Notes: a model not told the origin generated them from the sequence alone. A stretch of 64,000 nucleotides of DNA from Acephala macrosclerotiorum (GCA_014904845.1 MU119205.1:682001-746000), one strand, 5' to 3'. Shown: positions 1 to 11,680, counted from the stretch's first letter. Translations and numbers: made by a program.

Positions 1-167
1 TTCCGTTACTGGCGTATAACACTAGTGAAGCACCACACTTCAGATATGGGTATCAGTTGGCAGCTATGTTTTTTGCGCTGGAGATTTGTATGGTTGGAGT
101 CATACTGTATGCACAGAGGAAAGGGTGGAATGTGGGGGACAAAGAGGAGAGGAACGGGGATGAATGA
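1..167 (+). CDS. C-terminal end of an MFS-type transporter (partial)
   Basis: Reading frame 3 is open from the left edge to a TGA at 165-167 (about 54 residues). It contains a short polar loop with A-P-H-F-R-Y-G-Y, then one hydrophobic segment (QLAAMFFALEICMVGVILYA) followed by a basic and acidic tail (RKGWN...KEERNGDE). This arrangement, a last transmembrane helix and a charged cytoplasmic tail after an 'AP.YxxGY' motif, is typical of the C-terminus of fungal Dal5/allantoate-permease-like major facilitator transporters. That is family knowledge; the substrate cannot be inferred from this piece. The gene starts outside the window. Confidence 0.5.
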   Translation, partial: PLLAYNTSEAPHFRYGYQLAAMFFALEICMVGVILYAQRKGWNVGDKEERNGDE

Positions 168-887
168 GGGTTATATCTCTCACTTCGAAACTTGGACTTA
201 GAGTGAGAGATAACACTCAGGAAAATTCAGAATCAGAGGCCCTTTTTCAACTATTAATATAATGAAATACCTTGACCCTGACAATCTTTCAAATCCTCAA
301 CTCCCATTCATCTTCCTTCTCTTATTTCGGCTAAAGGGAGTTCGTGCGTCGCCGATCCTTCTCGACATGCGCAAATAGTGGCCCCTCACCCAGGCTACCA
401 CACTCCTCGATATTAAACACCATAAACATCATACGATGCGATTTGCAACAAAAAATAGACTTGGAAAGGATCGACATAGATGTTGTCAATTTCGCCCATA
501 GATTGAGCGGCCAGCAGCCTTGGGTTGCACAGAGAACTTTCTGTGTGGCGTTGTGCATTCGCTAGCCTCTCCTTCCTTTTAATAAGATCGAGAAAAAGAA
601 AAGGGGTAGCAGGTCGTTAGTCTCCCGAGTCTTGGAGCTGGAAAGAAAACATGAGTCGTGCTAGAAAGACCAAGTTCAAGCATCAATATTCCTTTTACTT
701 GATACGCATCCGTATCTATAGAGCCTCGTAAGCTATGAACTCCCATCCCATCAATCCAGCGCCAAACCCACCCTAGTAGTGTGTGTGTTACAAAGCAAAC
801 AGGTATCGTATCATTCATCTCATCCTTCATTCTCCAATCTTCACCCTCAATCTATCTTCTCCAACCCCGCACCCTCTCATCAACAAT
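168..887. other. Intergenic, convergent 3' flanks
   Basis: This stretch lies between the transporter stop and the TPS1 stop, so it should hold two 3' untranslated regions. Short opposing reading frames at about 331-565 overlap each other and look like chance. I see no RNA gene or repeat here. Confidence 0.6.
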
Positions 888-2542
888 CTAATCCTCATCC
901 TCAACCTTCAGATCCCCCACATCCTCCGCCAACTCCGGCACCTCCGCCTGACTCGCCGCCCTCAACCTCTTCAGCTTCCTATCCGCATGATCACTAATCT
1001 TCACCAACTCCCCCACAAAACTCTCCCCCCACCACGCACTCGTATACTTAAACACATACTTCTCCAGCTTCTTAAAATTAATCTCTCTCTGCTCAGGACT
1101 CATCGTTACCGCGTCGTGGATCGCTCCTGCTAGTTCTTCAGTGTTCCAAGGGTTTACGATGAGGGCGCCGTTGAGGGATTGGGCGGCGCCGGTGAATTCA
1201 GAGAGGATCATTACTCCGTGGCGTTTGCGTTGCGTGGCGATGTATTCGTAGGAGACGAGGTTCATACCGTCTCTTGTTGATGAAACCAGACAAGCATCCG
1301 AGACAGCGTATAGAGCCGTCAATTCCTCGAAATTGACAGATTGGTGGAGGAAGTGGATAGGCATGAATTCGATTGTTCCAAATCTGCCATTGATGCGTCC
1401 AACAAGCTCGTTGACGACTGCTCGGAGATTCTGGTATTCTTCAACATCTTGTCGACTGGGGACGGCGACTTGGACGAGAACTACTTTGCCGATCCATTCG
1501 GGGTGTTCGGTGAGGAAGACTTCGAGGGCATGTAGCTTTTGTGGGACACCTTTGATGTAGTCCAATCGATCGACTCCGACAATAAGCTTGACGCCCTCGA
1601 ATTTGCGTTCCAGAACAGTAATACGATCTTGTACCGATTTCTTCTGCAAGCCCTCAATGAATTTCTCTGGATCGATACCGATAGGGAAAGCTGCAACAGT
1701 GACGAACTTTCCCTTGAACTCAACACCATTCGGAGTCGTAGGAGTTTCCCTGCTCCCTATTAGCTCTACCTTTTTATCTGCTAGCGGAAGTACTCACAGA
1801 ATTCTCGAACAACTACTCAAAAAATGTCTCGCATAATCATAAGTATGAAACCCGATCAAATCACAATGCAAAACCCCCAACAACAACGCCTCTCTGACCG
1901 GCAAAATCCTATAAATCTCACTCGATGGAAATGGCGTATGAAGAAAGAACCCAATCTTAACATTCTTCTTCGAATCCCCAATTTCCTCTCTCAACATCTC
2001 TGGCAACAGCATCAAATGATAATCGTGAACCCAGATCAAGTCGCCGTCTTGTACATCTTTCGCCATGGTTTTCGCGAAGAGGCGGTTCACTTCTTTGTAT
2101 GCTGCCCAGGCCAATTCGTCGAATGTTATCTCTCCGGGATGGTAGTGGAAGAGCGGCCAGAGGATCGAATCTGCGAGTTATCAATCATTAGTATTCCATC
2201 TGCCAACCTTCTTCTCTCCATCCACGAGGAATACGTACTTGAGAATCCATTATAATGCCTATCCGCAAGCTCATCATCGATGAAAACAGGCACAGCTCCG
2301 TATCCATCCGACAACTGCTTAATCAACGGCGCCGCCTCAGCTTCCGGGACCTCAAGTCCGGGCCATCCATACCACTGGAACGTTGTAGATTTCGCGAGTC
2401 CGCTGAGACCTGTGACGAGCCCGCCGGAGGACATGCTGAAGCTGTATGAGCCATCTTCTGAGCGTTTGATCGTGATGGGGAGTCGATTCGAGACGAGGAG
2501 GAGTCTGCCTTGCGGCTTGGGATCTTGTTCTAGGGAAGGCAT
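888..2542 (-). CDS. TPS1: Trehalose-6-phosphate synthase (alpha,alpha-trehalose-phosphate synthase, UDP-forming)
   Basis: The enzyme makes trehalose-6-phosphate from UDP-glucose and glucose-6-phosphate in the cytosol, the first step of trehalose synthesis, important for stress tolerance and control of glycolysis. Exons on the minus strand are 2542-2239, 2170-1798 and 1749-888; introns are 68 and 48 nt with GT-AG ends. The joined frame is 1,539 nt, giving 512 residues, the usual length for a fungal Tps1 without a phosphatase domain. Visible GT20 motifs are the N-terminal LLLVSNRLPITI, the W-Y-G-W-P-G loop, WVHDYHLMLLP, GFFLHTPFPSSE, GFHTYDYARHFLSSC, VGVDRLDYIKGVPQK and SSTRDGMNLVSYEY. Intron 1 interrupts the N-G-F-S-N-S-I-L-W-P motif. 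The C-terminus is short and acidic (VEDED). Identification is firm. Confidence 0.95.
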
Positions 2543-3900
2543 TTTTTTCGTTCGTGTATGTGTGAAGGAGGGAAGAGGTTTGTAGGAGGAGTGTTTCGGA
2601 TGTCGCGTAGAGAGAGCTCTGGTGATGCGCGTCGACAGCTGATTATATGGAGGTATTTTATTGTGGAGGGGTTGTTGACAAACGGTTATTGTCGGTGGGG
2701 TAGGTGGGTATCGTTGCGCAGAAGAATGTTCGTTCGAGATCTAGGTAAGTAGGTATCAAGCCGATGTATGCCAGCTGCAGCTCTCAATGTTGAAGCTGAA
2801 GAGCTTTAATAGCGGTCACATCGACTTCTTGGAGAAGCTGCAGAGGATAGGATAGGTATGCGATGAAATCAAAGATAGAAGGAAAAAGGCCCGTATTTGT
2901 CCGTTCAACAAACACGCAAATAAACTCAACGTAGTGTAGTAGCGTACCGTTCCTTCCTTTCCCGAAGCTGGGGTTGCATCAAGTTCCTTTTGGAGCTTCT
3001 GCTGGTTCCTTGATTGCTGTGGTTGTCTGACCGTGCTTCACCCGGCACGACACGACGTAATTGCCCAGATGCTTCTTTTTTTTATAGACAGGGATTAAAG
3101 CGATCAACCCTCCACATGTCTCTCTCTCTCTGCCCGCTCTGGCATGGCACGTCTTTTTGTCGCTCTTTTTGTCGCGAACATTCTACAAGGCGACAAATTC
3201 CCTCAGATTGTACAAATACAGAAATATCTTCTCACATACTTTTTTCCTTCCATAATCTCCTAACCCATACCTTGCCCAACGCTGCCCAATTTTCCCATGC
3301 TTCAACCGGCTATGTTCAAACATGCATCAAAATCGCGCAGAATGGGCCCGAATGTCCGAATCGCAGGGATGAAACATGGCTTTTCTGGAGGAGCACCAGA
3401 GCCAATGGATCAGCCACATTTCGTGCAGCGTCGGAGCCTCGCGGCTTGAACCACCGTGCCAAACCGAGGAAGAAACGGATGCATGTGGGCTGACGATGAG
3501 GAATGAGGAATAACCCCGCCAAAGTATCGAGATAAAGATGTGGAGGTGGTGAGATGCTCAGGATTGTAGAGAGAGGGGAGGGGTAAATTCTTAAGCTGGG
3601 TAAAGAGCTGTCCGATGAACGGAGAGACTGCTATAGAGGTGTTCTTTGGCCAATCGCACGTGATTTGTGAAGTATGTGTTAGCAGCCTGTGGTCCTGCCC
3701 GGAGCCAAGTTGTATTCGATAATAACACTATTGTACAGTATAATTTAGCACAAGCAAGTTGCTGAGCAGTAGTGTAGCAATCTGTCTGTCTCTTCCCTAA
3801 GCACAGTATTCTCCTCGACTCAACACCTGTATGGATTTCATCCCAACCAAACGCCCTAAGGATATCCTCTCACCCAAACACCATAGCAATTTCGCCCATT
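2543..3900. other. Intergenic region with TPS1 promoter
   Basis: This 1.36 kb holds the promoter of TPS1 and the 3' flank of the secreted-protein gene. AGGGG pentamers, the core of the fungal stress element STRE, occur for example at 2667-2671 and near 3576-3584; whether they act is inference. A 159-codon open frame at 3014-3493 (+) has no recognisable motif and is probably chance. Confidence 0.45.
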
Positions 3901-5057
3901 CTAGTAACCATAAGGAATAAAAGGAATCTTAAAATAAGTGCTGTTGACAGTGCTGACGTATGTCATGTCGTCCGTACACATTCCGCCTCCGGTAGGACCA
4001 ATGTGTGGACTATGTAGAGATGAGCATTCATATCCCCAAATACCAAGAAGGGATAGGAATGCTTACCAGTGGACATCGGGTCTATATGGAACCATGTTTT
4101 GATGTACCATACGGCACAAAAGTGTATTTCTTCCAGCTTCATACGCCTCCCCAAATCGGACATCGCTCGTCAAGTACTCGTAGCAAGCAGTGCTGTTTGC
4201 GTATTGGAGGTTGGTGCCAGTGCAGTACTCTGTGGAAGTGGCACAGATACTGGCAGCGAGTCCCGAAGTTAGAGCCGACATCGTGGCAGCGGGTGTCGTC
4301 GTGTTCAAGAGTGGTGCACTGTGGGACATGTTAGCATCCGAAGTTGTGCATTCGATGACATCGGATGGGTAGCACATAGGTCACTTACGCTGCAGCAATC
4401 ACGGTATCGACCATCCATTGCCAGTACTTGAAACTCGCATCGTATTGAGTGAGTTGTCCCTTCTCATTCCAGGTGTGCCAACCATCAATCTCAACAGGCA
4501 GGACTATGCCGAGACTCGTGAAGTTGAACACGAAGCGGGTAGCGCTGCTTGTGATATACTATCCAATTGATTAGCATGGTGGAAAGCCACTCACTAGGGT
4601 GGTACTCCGGAGCTGGGAGACATAGGCATGCAAGCTTCGAGACAGGTCCAAGCTCCGGAGAAGTGATAGAAAGCAACAGAATCTAGTATGGAAACAAACT
4701 CACTTCGTTGGCGGCAAAGTGTAGAACTTCGTATGAGACGGGGACCCCAAGTAGAGAAAGGGAGTCCGGATTGGCAGCCAAGTTTGCAAAGAGGCCGAAG
4801 AGGTACTCTGTGTTAAGTTCTACTCCATCGAAGGTTCGGGTAATGTCGATGCGGCCTTGAATATCTGGTGCTAGGAGAGTCGAGTTGACTGACTTGGCTT
4901 GGATGGTGGAGTTGGGGTAGAGAAAGTTGTCTAGGAAGTTCATCTCAAGTTCCCAGAGCTTGTGGAAGCTGAGGTGAGGGTGAGAAGCGTGATTCGATGC
5001 GGCGGCTGCAACACCCAACATGCTCACGCATGCATTGAGGAATCGAACGAGATGCAT
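3901..5057 (-). CDS. Secreted cysteine-containing protein of unknown function, conserved in ascomycetes
   Basis: Four exons (5057-4704, 4558-4389, 4318-4067, 4009-3901) joined by GT-AG introns give 885 nt, 294 residues. The first ~21 residues (MHLVRFLNACVSMLGVAAAAS) look like a signal peptide, so the protein is probably secreted; several N-x-S/T sites are present. The first half (SFHKLWELEMNFLDNFLYPN...) is followed by a stretch with a VFNFTSLGIVLPVEIDGW core and a C-terminal cysteine region: SICATSTEYCTGTN..., YLTSDVRFGEAYEAGRNTLL, CRMVHQNMVPYRPDVHC and HIGPTGGGMC. I recall these as features of a conserved family of uncharacterised fungal secreted proteins; I cannot assign an activity. The gene follows TPS1 on the same strand, with no sign of functional linkage. 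Confidence 0.8.
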
Positions 5058-6278
5058 CTTGCACGCTGTAGGAAGCGGCCTGGGTGGATGTTCGGAGAGA
5101 GAAGATTGAGAGAGCCTTAAAAATGAAAAGTTTCAGGGATAGCTGAGAATGAGAAGGGTTGAGGAAGTTGAGAAGATGAGATGACTTTTGAAGACAGGCC
5201 ACCGGTGTCGCAGTCAACTTTCTGTGCTTGGAAGTTGCGACTGTAGCTGAGACCATAACTCGCAGGAACGAAGTCAGATGCCACCCTCGCGCTGACAAGA
5301 TGTGGCCAGTCACTACATCCTTCTGAAGATCTGCAAAGACCAAATTCAACAGCCAATTATTTGCATAACACTTTAAGTGTCAAAGTATACGATTACTTGG
5401 ATCCTGTCGGAACTCTTGCAACGAGGCACAGCTTACGAGAACTACCATCGCAAGATACCTCGACCCGGGCTACACAAAAGCTAGTCCCCACAAGGATGCA
5501 GCCCACCGAAGAAGGCCGTATACGACAAGGCAAATAAGCATCAAGCCACATATAAAGAAAATTGCGAATACGAGGGCAAATCCGTGGAAAGACGAGAATT
5601 TGACTTTGGCGATAGAGATTCTCCTTTTCTCCTGAGTCCGGTAGAAAATGATTCCTTGTAAGTCCATGACCATCAGCCAATATGGATAATTGTGCAAGAG
5701 TTATTACAATAGTATGAGGGCGTAAGTCGTCTGGCAAGATGAGGAGGCATTCGAGAAGGTTTGTGGAGCAGCAGCTGAAACACTTATCGTTGTAAGCAAC
5801 AACTCGTAGATTGCGAGCAACGGAGGACGAAGGGTAGGACCTGTCAGTACAGCTGGATAGGCGGTGTTCAATTAACTGATGATTCGAGGATGGTGGAAGG
5901 AAGAGATGAGCAACGATGAAGTGAGAAAGAAGGGGGTAACACGTGCTTCTCTTGGCACCCCGCTCTCCAAAAATGGAAGCAGTCGCTAAAACACGCCCTA
6001 GCTAGCCCCAATCTCAATACCACTTCTCATTTGAAAGACTCTCAAGGACCATTCATGAACTCGTTACTTACATATCGCATGACTTGCTGAAGCATTGACA
6101 TTTTCAATTCTGAGACCTCTCGCGAAACATTCCCAAGTGCTCGGAGCATATTGTAGTCACGGACATTGATGGATAAGCCTGGCATACAGCAAAGCAACTG
6201 TATTTGGAGAGGAGGTTGTTCTCGGTTTGTACCTCAACCCCGCCCGCCCGATTAGCTCGCTTGGACCAGGCAAGCCAA
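5058..6278. other. Intergenic; possible remnant of a membrane protein
   Basis: Besides the promoter of the secreted-protein gene, a 75-codon minus-strand frame at 5697-5470 contains a 'WLMVMDLQGIIFYRTQEKRR' stretch and a strong hydrophobic segment (FALVFAIFFICGLMLICLVV). It lacks a matching upstream or downstream exon that I could find, so it may be a gene remnant or a chance frame. Nothing else is recognised between 5700 and 6278. Confidence 0.3.
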
Positions 6279-6549
6279 GACCAACATTCAACACAGGACC
6301 AACATTTAACATAAGACCAACATTTAACATAAGACCAACATTTAACATAAGACCAACATTTAACATAAGACCAACATTTAACATAAGACCAACATTTAAT
6401 ATAAGACTAACATTTAATGTAAGACCAATATTTAACATAAGACCAACATTTAATATAAAACTAATATTTAATATAGGACCAACATTTAACACAAGACCAA
6501 TATTTAACACAAAACCAACATTTAATATAGGACCAACATTCAACACAGG
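6279..6549. repeat. 18-bp minisatellite, 15 tandem units
   Basis: The unit GACCAACATTTAACATAA is repeated 15 times with no length change. The first and last units carry CATTCAACACAG variants, and the central five are identical. Because 18 is a multiple of three, both strands stay open through the array: the plus strand reads T-F-N-I-R-P and the minus strand N-V-G-L-M-L. Flanking sequence on either side shows no gene to which the peptide repeat would belong, so I treat it as non-coding. Confidence 0.9.
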
Positions 6550-7911
6550 AACAGGTAACACGCGCTCATAGAACTGGCACTGCCACAACTCCTAATACTC
6601 TCGACGAGAGATCAACAACTTCTCCGGGAGCCCCTCAGGAAACAACTCATTATAACCCGAGAACTCGGCTCTAAACGAGTCACGAGGATGATCAACAACA
6701 TACCGACAATCTTCACCTCTACAAATCTCCATCAAATGAACGGCTTTCGTATCAGACAGCGTGAGAAAAGTGATTATTTAACCCAGCCCTGTGAGTCTCA
6801 ATTTCTCGAGTTTGATGACGACGGTAGAGCCAGCTTTATCGAGGACTGCTTTTGCAACTGCCTGGTCTCGTGGAGGTGGGTTGATGATGGTTTTGTCTTT
6901 GATGTGTTGGAGAAAGGCGATAAGCCGAGGATTGGTGTTGAGTGTGAGTGAGGTGAAATTGCTGCAACATAACCAAGTTCGTTGTCTGAGCCGGAATGAA
7001 CTCGTTGCAGTCGTGGTAAAGTTCGCCCGACTCCTCCCAAGTCCAAGCTGGGCTGGGCCCTTGCCAATCCATCTTTCGTCTCGTGGCTTATGCCAGAGAC
7101 AGTTCTCTCTCAATCCTGGAGGAGCTCTTGGGGACTTGTGATTTGCTTACGTACTTCAGCCTTCCTTTCACGCCAGGTCTCAAAAGATCTTTGCATGCAA
7201 TTCGCCTAGAGACACTTCATCCTAGTCCATCTGGGCATGAAGGCATACAACAAGGAATCACAAGAATACGGTGTCTATGATGAAGGCCTTGGAAATTCTG
7301 CAGGTTGGCAAAGCAATGTAAGGGACTGGTTGGAGAAGCACAATCCCGTTCGACAACGAAAAAAGAGCTCTTCTCTGCATGAGATTATTTTTTGCCTCAA
7401 CTTGGCGCTTGCACAATCTCGATGACACGATTCTTCAGCAGAGAATGAACTTCACGATAGAGGAAGTGAAGAGGTTCCTCCCGGCTCCTTCACCTTTGAT
7501 GTGGGGTGGCGCGTTATTCTTCGGTGCGCTCGCTACAACACTCGACTCCTTCTTTGCGTTACGATGACGAACATCCCGCCCTAGACTTTCCGAAAGGTCT
7601 CCTAAGACGCCTGAGTTTCGCAGTATGGACAAACATTGTTTAGTGGACTACATTTCCAGTTCTTACAGCCGTCAATTGCATCTCTTGGTGCAATTCGATC
7701 TCAGTTATCTCGAGGAGGAAATAAAGATCGAGCATCCGAATGCCTGCCTATCATTTTCACTGTCTGGGTGGATGTGGAAGGACCCTATGTGTTGGAAGCA
7801 CTTTCCTTGTTCATAGCAGGAGCGTTCCATCCATCACCACGTTTATTTAGATGCCCTTCCGCTTGCAACATGCATTCCTTCAGCCATTAATTTATTTGTA
7901 CGCCTATCACT
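6550..7911. other. Intergenic, no supported gene
   Basis: About 1.36 kb between the minisatellite and the methyltransferase. Several overlapping frames of 60-116 codons exist on both strands (for example 7113-6778 minus and 7237-7425 plus), but none has a recognisable domain or a convincing splice partner. It could hold an eroded gene. The last few hundred bases are the promoter of the methyltransferase gene. Confidence 0.4.
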
Positions 7912-9443
7912 ATGCCACCCAAAAGAGTCACCATCGATCCTAATGCTATCGATCCCGAGGCCAAAAATTACCGGTATCAGCCGGGCGAGAGTGTGGCTGA
8001 GAGCATCTTGAGCTTTCGCAAAGCTATGGGGAGATACTTTGAGGCCGAAAAGGTATGCTGACTTTTCCCGGATCGCACGGCTGCCACTTTCAACCCTCGT
8101 TACGACCCAGTGGTCGTCCTACCTTTTCTCGTCGATCATGCGATCAGCTTCATTTGATTGAAATCCAGCCAAGAGACTCTAGATGTTAGCTTTTCTTGCT
8201 CGTTGCTCACCCCATATAGAAACAGGAATACGATATTAGAGGATATCCCTATCCAAATGGCGAACCCAAGAGCGACTGTCTCGACATCCAGCACGCCCAA
8301 CTTCTACTCAGCTTCTCCAACAGGCTTTACCTGTCCCCGATCCCCAAGGAGAAACTCCTCAATGTCATGGACTTTGGTACCGGAACCGGAATATGGGCTA
8401 TTGACTTTGCTATCGAGCATCCAGGCGCGAATGTCTTGGGGGTTGACTCTGAACCCTTTCGGCTGAATCACACGCGAGAAAACCTATACTTCCAGACCTT
8501 TGTTTTTGACCCCGAAAGGGCGTGGAAGCCTGATTGCAAATATGACCTCATTCACAATAGGGTGATGTTTGGAAGCCTCGAAGAGGCGCCAGCATTCATC
8601 CAACAAGCCTTTGAGTGTCTCGCGACTGGAGGGTACTTGGAGATGGTCAGCTTTACGTATCCAATACTGCTCAACGATGGGGCCTGGCCTGATGACTGCA
8701 AATTGAAGCTATGGTACGTGCATCTTCGTTTCACTGACAAATCAAACTTGACTGTCTTAGGTCCCAAATGCTCGAACAGGCAGGTTTCGGCCTACACCCT
8801 AATCCTGCAAAAATGTATGAGAATCAGATGACCAGAGCTGGGTTCAAAGACATCAAGGTGAAGAGATTCAAATGGCCGTCAAGTCCTTGGCCCCGAGACG
8901 AGTACCTCAAAAAGCTTGGTACGTTTTCTCCCATTATCCATTATTGTCAAGATCCAGGTGCTAAAATAACAAAGGATACTAGCAACACGAGGCTTTGAAG
9001 ATCAGTCTCAATGCTCAAAGAGATTTTGTGTCTAGGCATTGGGGTCAAGAAAACGTCGAACGCTATCTGCCAAAGGTGCGAAAGGAGATATTGGATCCGA
9101 ACTTTACGAACATTCATGCTTACTTTGAGATGTGAGTACTTGCATCGAGATCCACGATCGGACCTAATTACGAAGCAGTGTTGTCGTTTATGGAAGAAAG
9201 CCAGTGAGAGCGTCAGAGCGAGACCGAGTGATGACACCGAGGAGAGCGCAGACACTAGAAGACCTGGATTATAATCCATCGCCTAGGATATCGAAAACAC
9301 CGGCAAAACCGAAGACGTCTGGGAAGACACCCAAAGGAAGCGGGAAGACACCAAAGAAAGGGCCAAGAGAAGAAGATGACGAGGACAGCGGAAATGACCC
9401 AACCGCGAGGAAATTCATAGATGGGGGACTCATGGAGCCGTGA
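7912..9443 (+). CDS. LaeA-like SAM-dependent methyltransferase (one junction out of phase)
   Basis: Proposed exons are 7912-8052, 8220-8713, 8761-8918, 8983-9131 and 9179-9443. The N-terminus (MPPKRVTIDPNAIDPEAKNY) leads into the TAM-type segment with R-G-Y-P-Y-P-N-G, then the SAM-binding motif MDFGTGTGIWAIDFA, GVDSEPF, and YDLIHNRVMFGS with FECLATGGYLEM. These are hallmarks of the LaeA/methyltransferase-2 family used by fungi in secondary-metabolism control or modification; this copy's substrate is unknown. After the conserved VVVYGRKPVRAS the protein has a tail rich in Lys, Pro and Thr (SGKTPKGSGKTPKK) ending with acidic residues. Total exon length leaves one extra base: the third intron ends exon 3 in phase 1 while exon 4 only reads in phase 0 (QHEALKISLN...). 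Either a base is missing or extra, or the gene is recently broken. Confidence 0.75.
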
Positions 9444-9613
9444 TAAGAGCTTCATTAACCACGGGAGTTGATACATTCTGCTACCACTATTACGCCATGC
9501 ACAACGATGAGCATGAATAACCATGCAAGAGAAAACGAAACATACAATTTTCTGAGTCTTTCTTCTTCTAATCACTTAGTCTTGGAATCGTGCAAACCGA
9601 AAATCAACAAAGC

Positions 9614-11680
9614 CTATCCCTTCCCAACAAAAAACTCATCAACACCAACCTCACTCCCCGTCAATACAACAAACATCCCCCTAGCCACCTCCTTACACTC
9701 CTTCCCCAGCTCACTCCCCCCAAGCGCTCTATACCCCTCATCCAGATCTTTCAATGCCTGCATAGCTTCCGTATTCATAATTCCCTTCCCATAATCTAGT
9801 TCTAACTTACTGTCCTTCACTACATCCTCGCCAAACCCAAAATTCCTCAGCACATCCCCGGCCCACCTAATCACCATCTCCCACTCCCCTCTCTCATGAC
9901 ACGGTTCCATAAGCCAAGTACAAGGATGAATCAACAACAACCTCGGTATCCCATCATAAACACCGCCTTCATGCAACCCCTCCAACCTCGTCGTCATTTC
10001 TTCCACGTTCTTGGTCCGAGCTAGTGAGATTTTTGAACTTTTCATCATCTCGTGCTTGAGTTTCTCGAACAGCTTCTCTCTTTCTTTGTGTTTTTTAGTA
10101 GGGGATTGGGATTCAGCAGCGCAGGGAGGGCATGAGCATTCAAATCCCCAGTTCTCTTGGAAAACTTTAAGACGGGTAAGGTATGCGGCGTCGGAGGCGC
10201 GGTACTGGTGCACTATTTCGGTACCAGCGGGGATGGGACAGGTGGAGCGGATGGTCATGATGTTTCTGATAAAGGAACGGATGGCGTTGGGGGTGCAGGT
10301 GTGGTTTATGTATGCTGCGTGGGTCTAGAGTCCTGTGCTGAGGGGTGTTGTAGAGTTGTAGATTGTTTGGGGATTGAGGAGGGAGGGAGAGAGAAGGGGG
10401 TAGGAGAAGGAGTTTAGGAGGCGGATTGCTTCGATGAGGAACCTGAGTTGTGTTCATAGATTTGGAGTTTTTGGATTTGAGGAGAGGAAAGATGGAGACG
10501 TACGAATCAACAACCGGTACACCATCAATCACCTCGCCCTCTCTCCCACTCCTAATATACCCTCCATCAAAATTAAAAATTCTCTTCGCCGCCGCCGGAT
10601 CCTCATATGCTTCCTTCAAAAGCTCCAAGAAAAGCGTAGCTTGAGCAGGGCGTTGAGTCTTCGAGTTTATGTTGAAGTTCCACATCCTCAACTCTTCCTC
10701 TCCCCGGTCTTGATCACTAGTATACAAATCTGGCATACAACACGCTTTCTCGACCATCACTATTTCTCTTCTCTTAATGTCTCTTGTTGCGAAGAGTCCT
10801 CGTCCCTTTCCTGGACTTTGGCGAATCTCGGTATTTGATAGAAAGTCTGCGTGATCGAGGTGTACTTTCCCGATTTTGACTGAATTGATCATCGATGCGA
10901 AATCATAGATGCCTCGTTCGGATTGTTGAATCCGGGTTCTGACACGTTGGAGCTCTTTCTGGGTCTTAAGATCTTTGGGCTTGAGTTTTAGTGCCTTTTC
11001 GAAATGCTCCTTGCTTTCGGCGTAGAGGCCTAGCTCGTATTCTGCTCGTCCGGCGCAGAAGTAGGCTTTCTCATCAGCTGAATCAAGGGCTTCTGAATCT
11101 GAGCAAGAGGCTAATGTGTCGTCTTTTGCAGTAAGGGAAAACTTAGTTGTCAGATTTGCGAAAGCTCGTTTTCGAAGCACAGCATTCGTAAATCCTTGGT
11201 CAGAAGTAGACTTATCAATTGCTTGGGTATAGCTGATAGACTCTGTCAGCAGCGTCATTGCACTTTAAGTTGTAAGGAGACTTGCCACTCAAATATGCCA
11301 TATCACCAGCCTCCTTCCGCTTCAAAGCAGAAATCTCCTTCCCTCCAGCAGCAAATTCCACAATCATCGCAACAGCTTCATCATCTCCTCTCAAGACGGC
11401 GATATCTGAAGGATGATCGACATGAATGGTCTAGTCACTGCCTCTATTGGACTGGCAATACGGCTCTTTGATTGCTACTGTGCTGTTAGGGATTCCAGAA
11501 TCTGAGGATGAGGTTGAAGGAGGAGGAAGTTGATAGGCTTGAACGAGTTTGGCTACATTGCTGGACCGGTCTTCGAGGACGGTGACGAGGGAGGTGGATT
11601 GGTAGGAGGGGGTTGGAAAGAGGACACAGAAAATTCTTTCGGGCTAGAATTTTGAAGCATGAAATCTTGTCTTCGTAATT
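9614..11680 (-). pseudogene. TPR-SET domain protein, broken by in-frame stops at the edge of the AT-rich block
   Basis: On the minus strand the frame contains, in order, a segment with SYQSTSLVTVLEDR and VAIKEPY (11630-11440), VDHPSDIAVLRGDDEA (about 11420), a TPR region (YTQAIDKS..., AYFCAGRAEYELGLYAESKEHFEKAL), a SET core (GKGRGLFATRDIKRREIVMVEKA, GGYIRSGREGE, VDGVPVVDSF), an AAYINHTCTPNA block, and the post-SET-like cysteines GFECSCPPC. This order matches a fungal TPR/SET (SMYD-like) family, normally a lysine methyltransferase candidate. An intron 10503-10443 splices cleanly. The copy looks dead: a TAG at 11433-11431 interrupts the frame before VDHPSDI, another TAG at 10327-10325 stands where the family has Trp (G-L-W-x-H-A), the frame shifts near 11270, and the usual N-terminus is absent before the retrotransposon. 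The end at 11680 is approximate. Confidence 0.75.

Noticed and set aside
3014..3493. A 159-codon plus-strand open frame upstream of TPS1
   Set aside because: No domain, no signal peptide, overlapping antisense frame, and it lies in the probable TPS1 promoter.
6157..6588. Long opposing frames of repeated hexapeptides across 6.2-6.6 kb
   Set aside because: They are translations of the 18-bp minisatellite; the flanks show no start context or domain that would make it a gene.
11225..11270. A possible GC-AG intron in the TPR part of the SET gene
   Set aside because: Splicing it would leave the first TPR helix about five residues short, and the gene is broken elsewhere, so a frameshift is the simpler reading.
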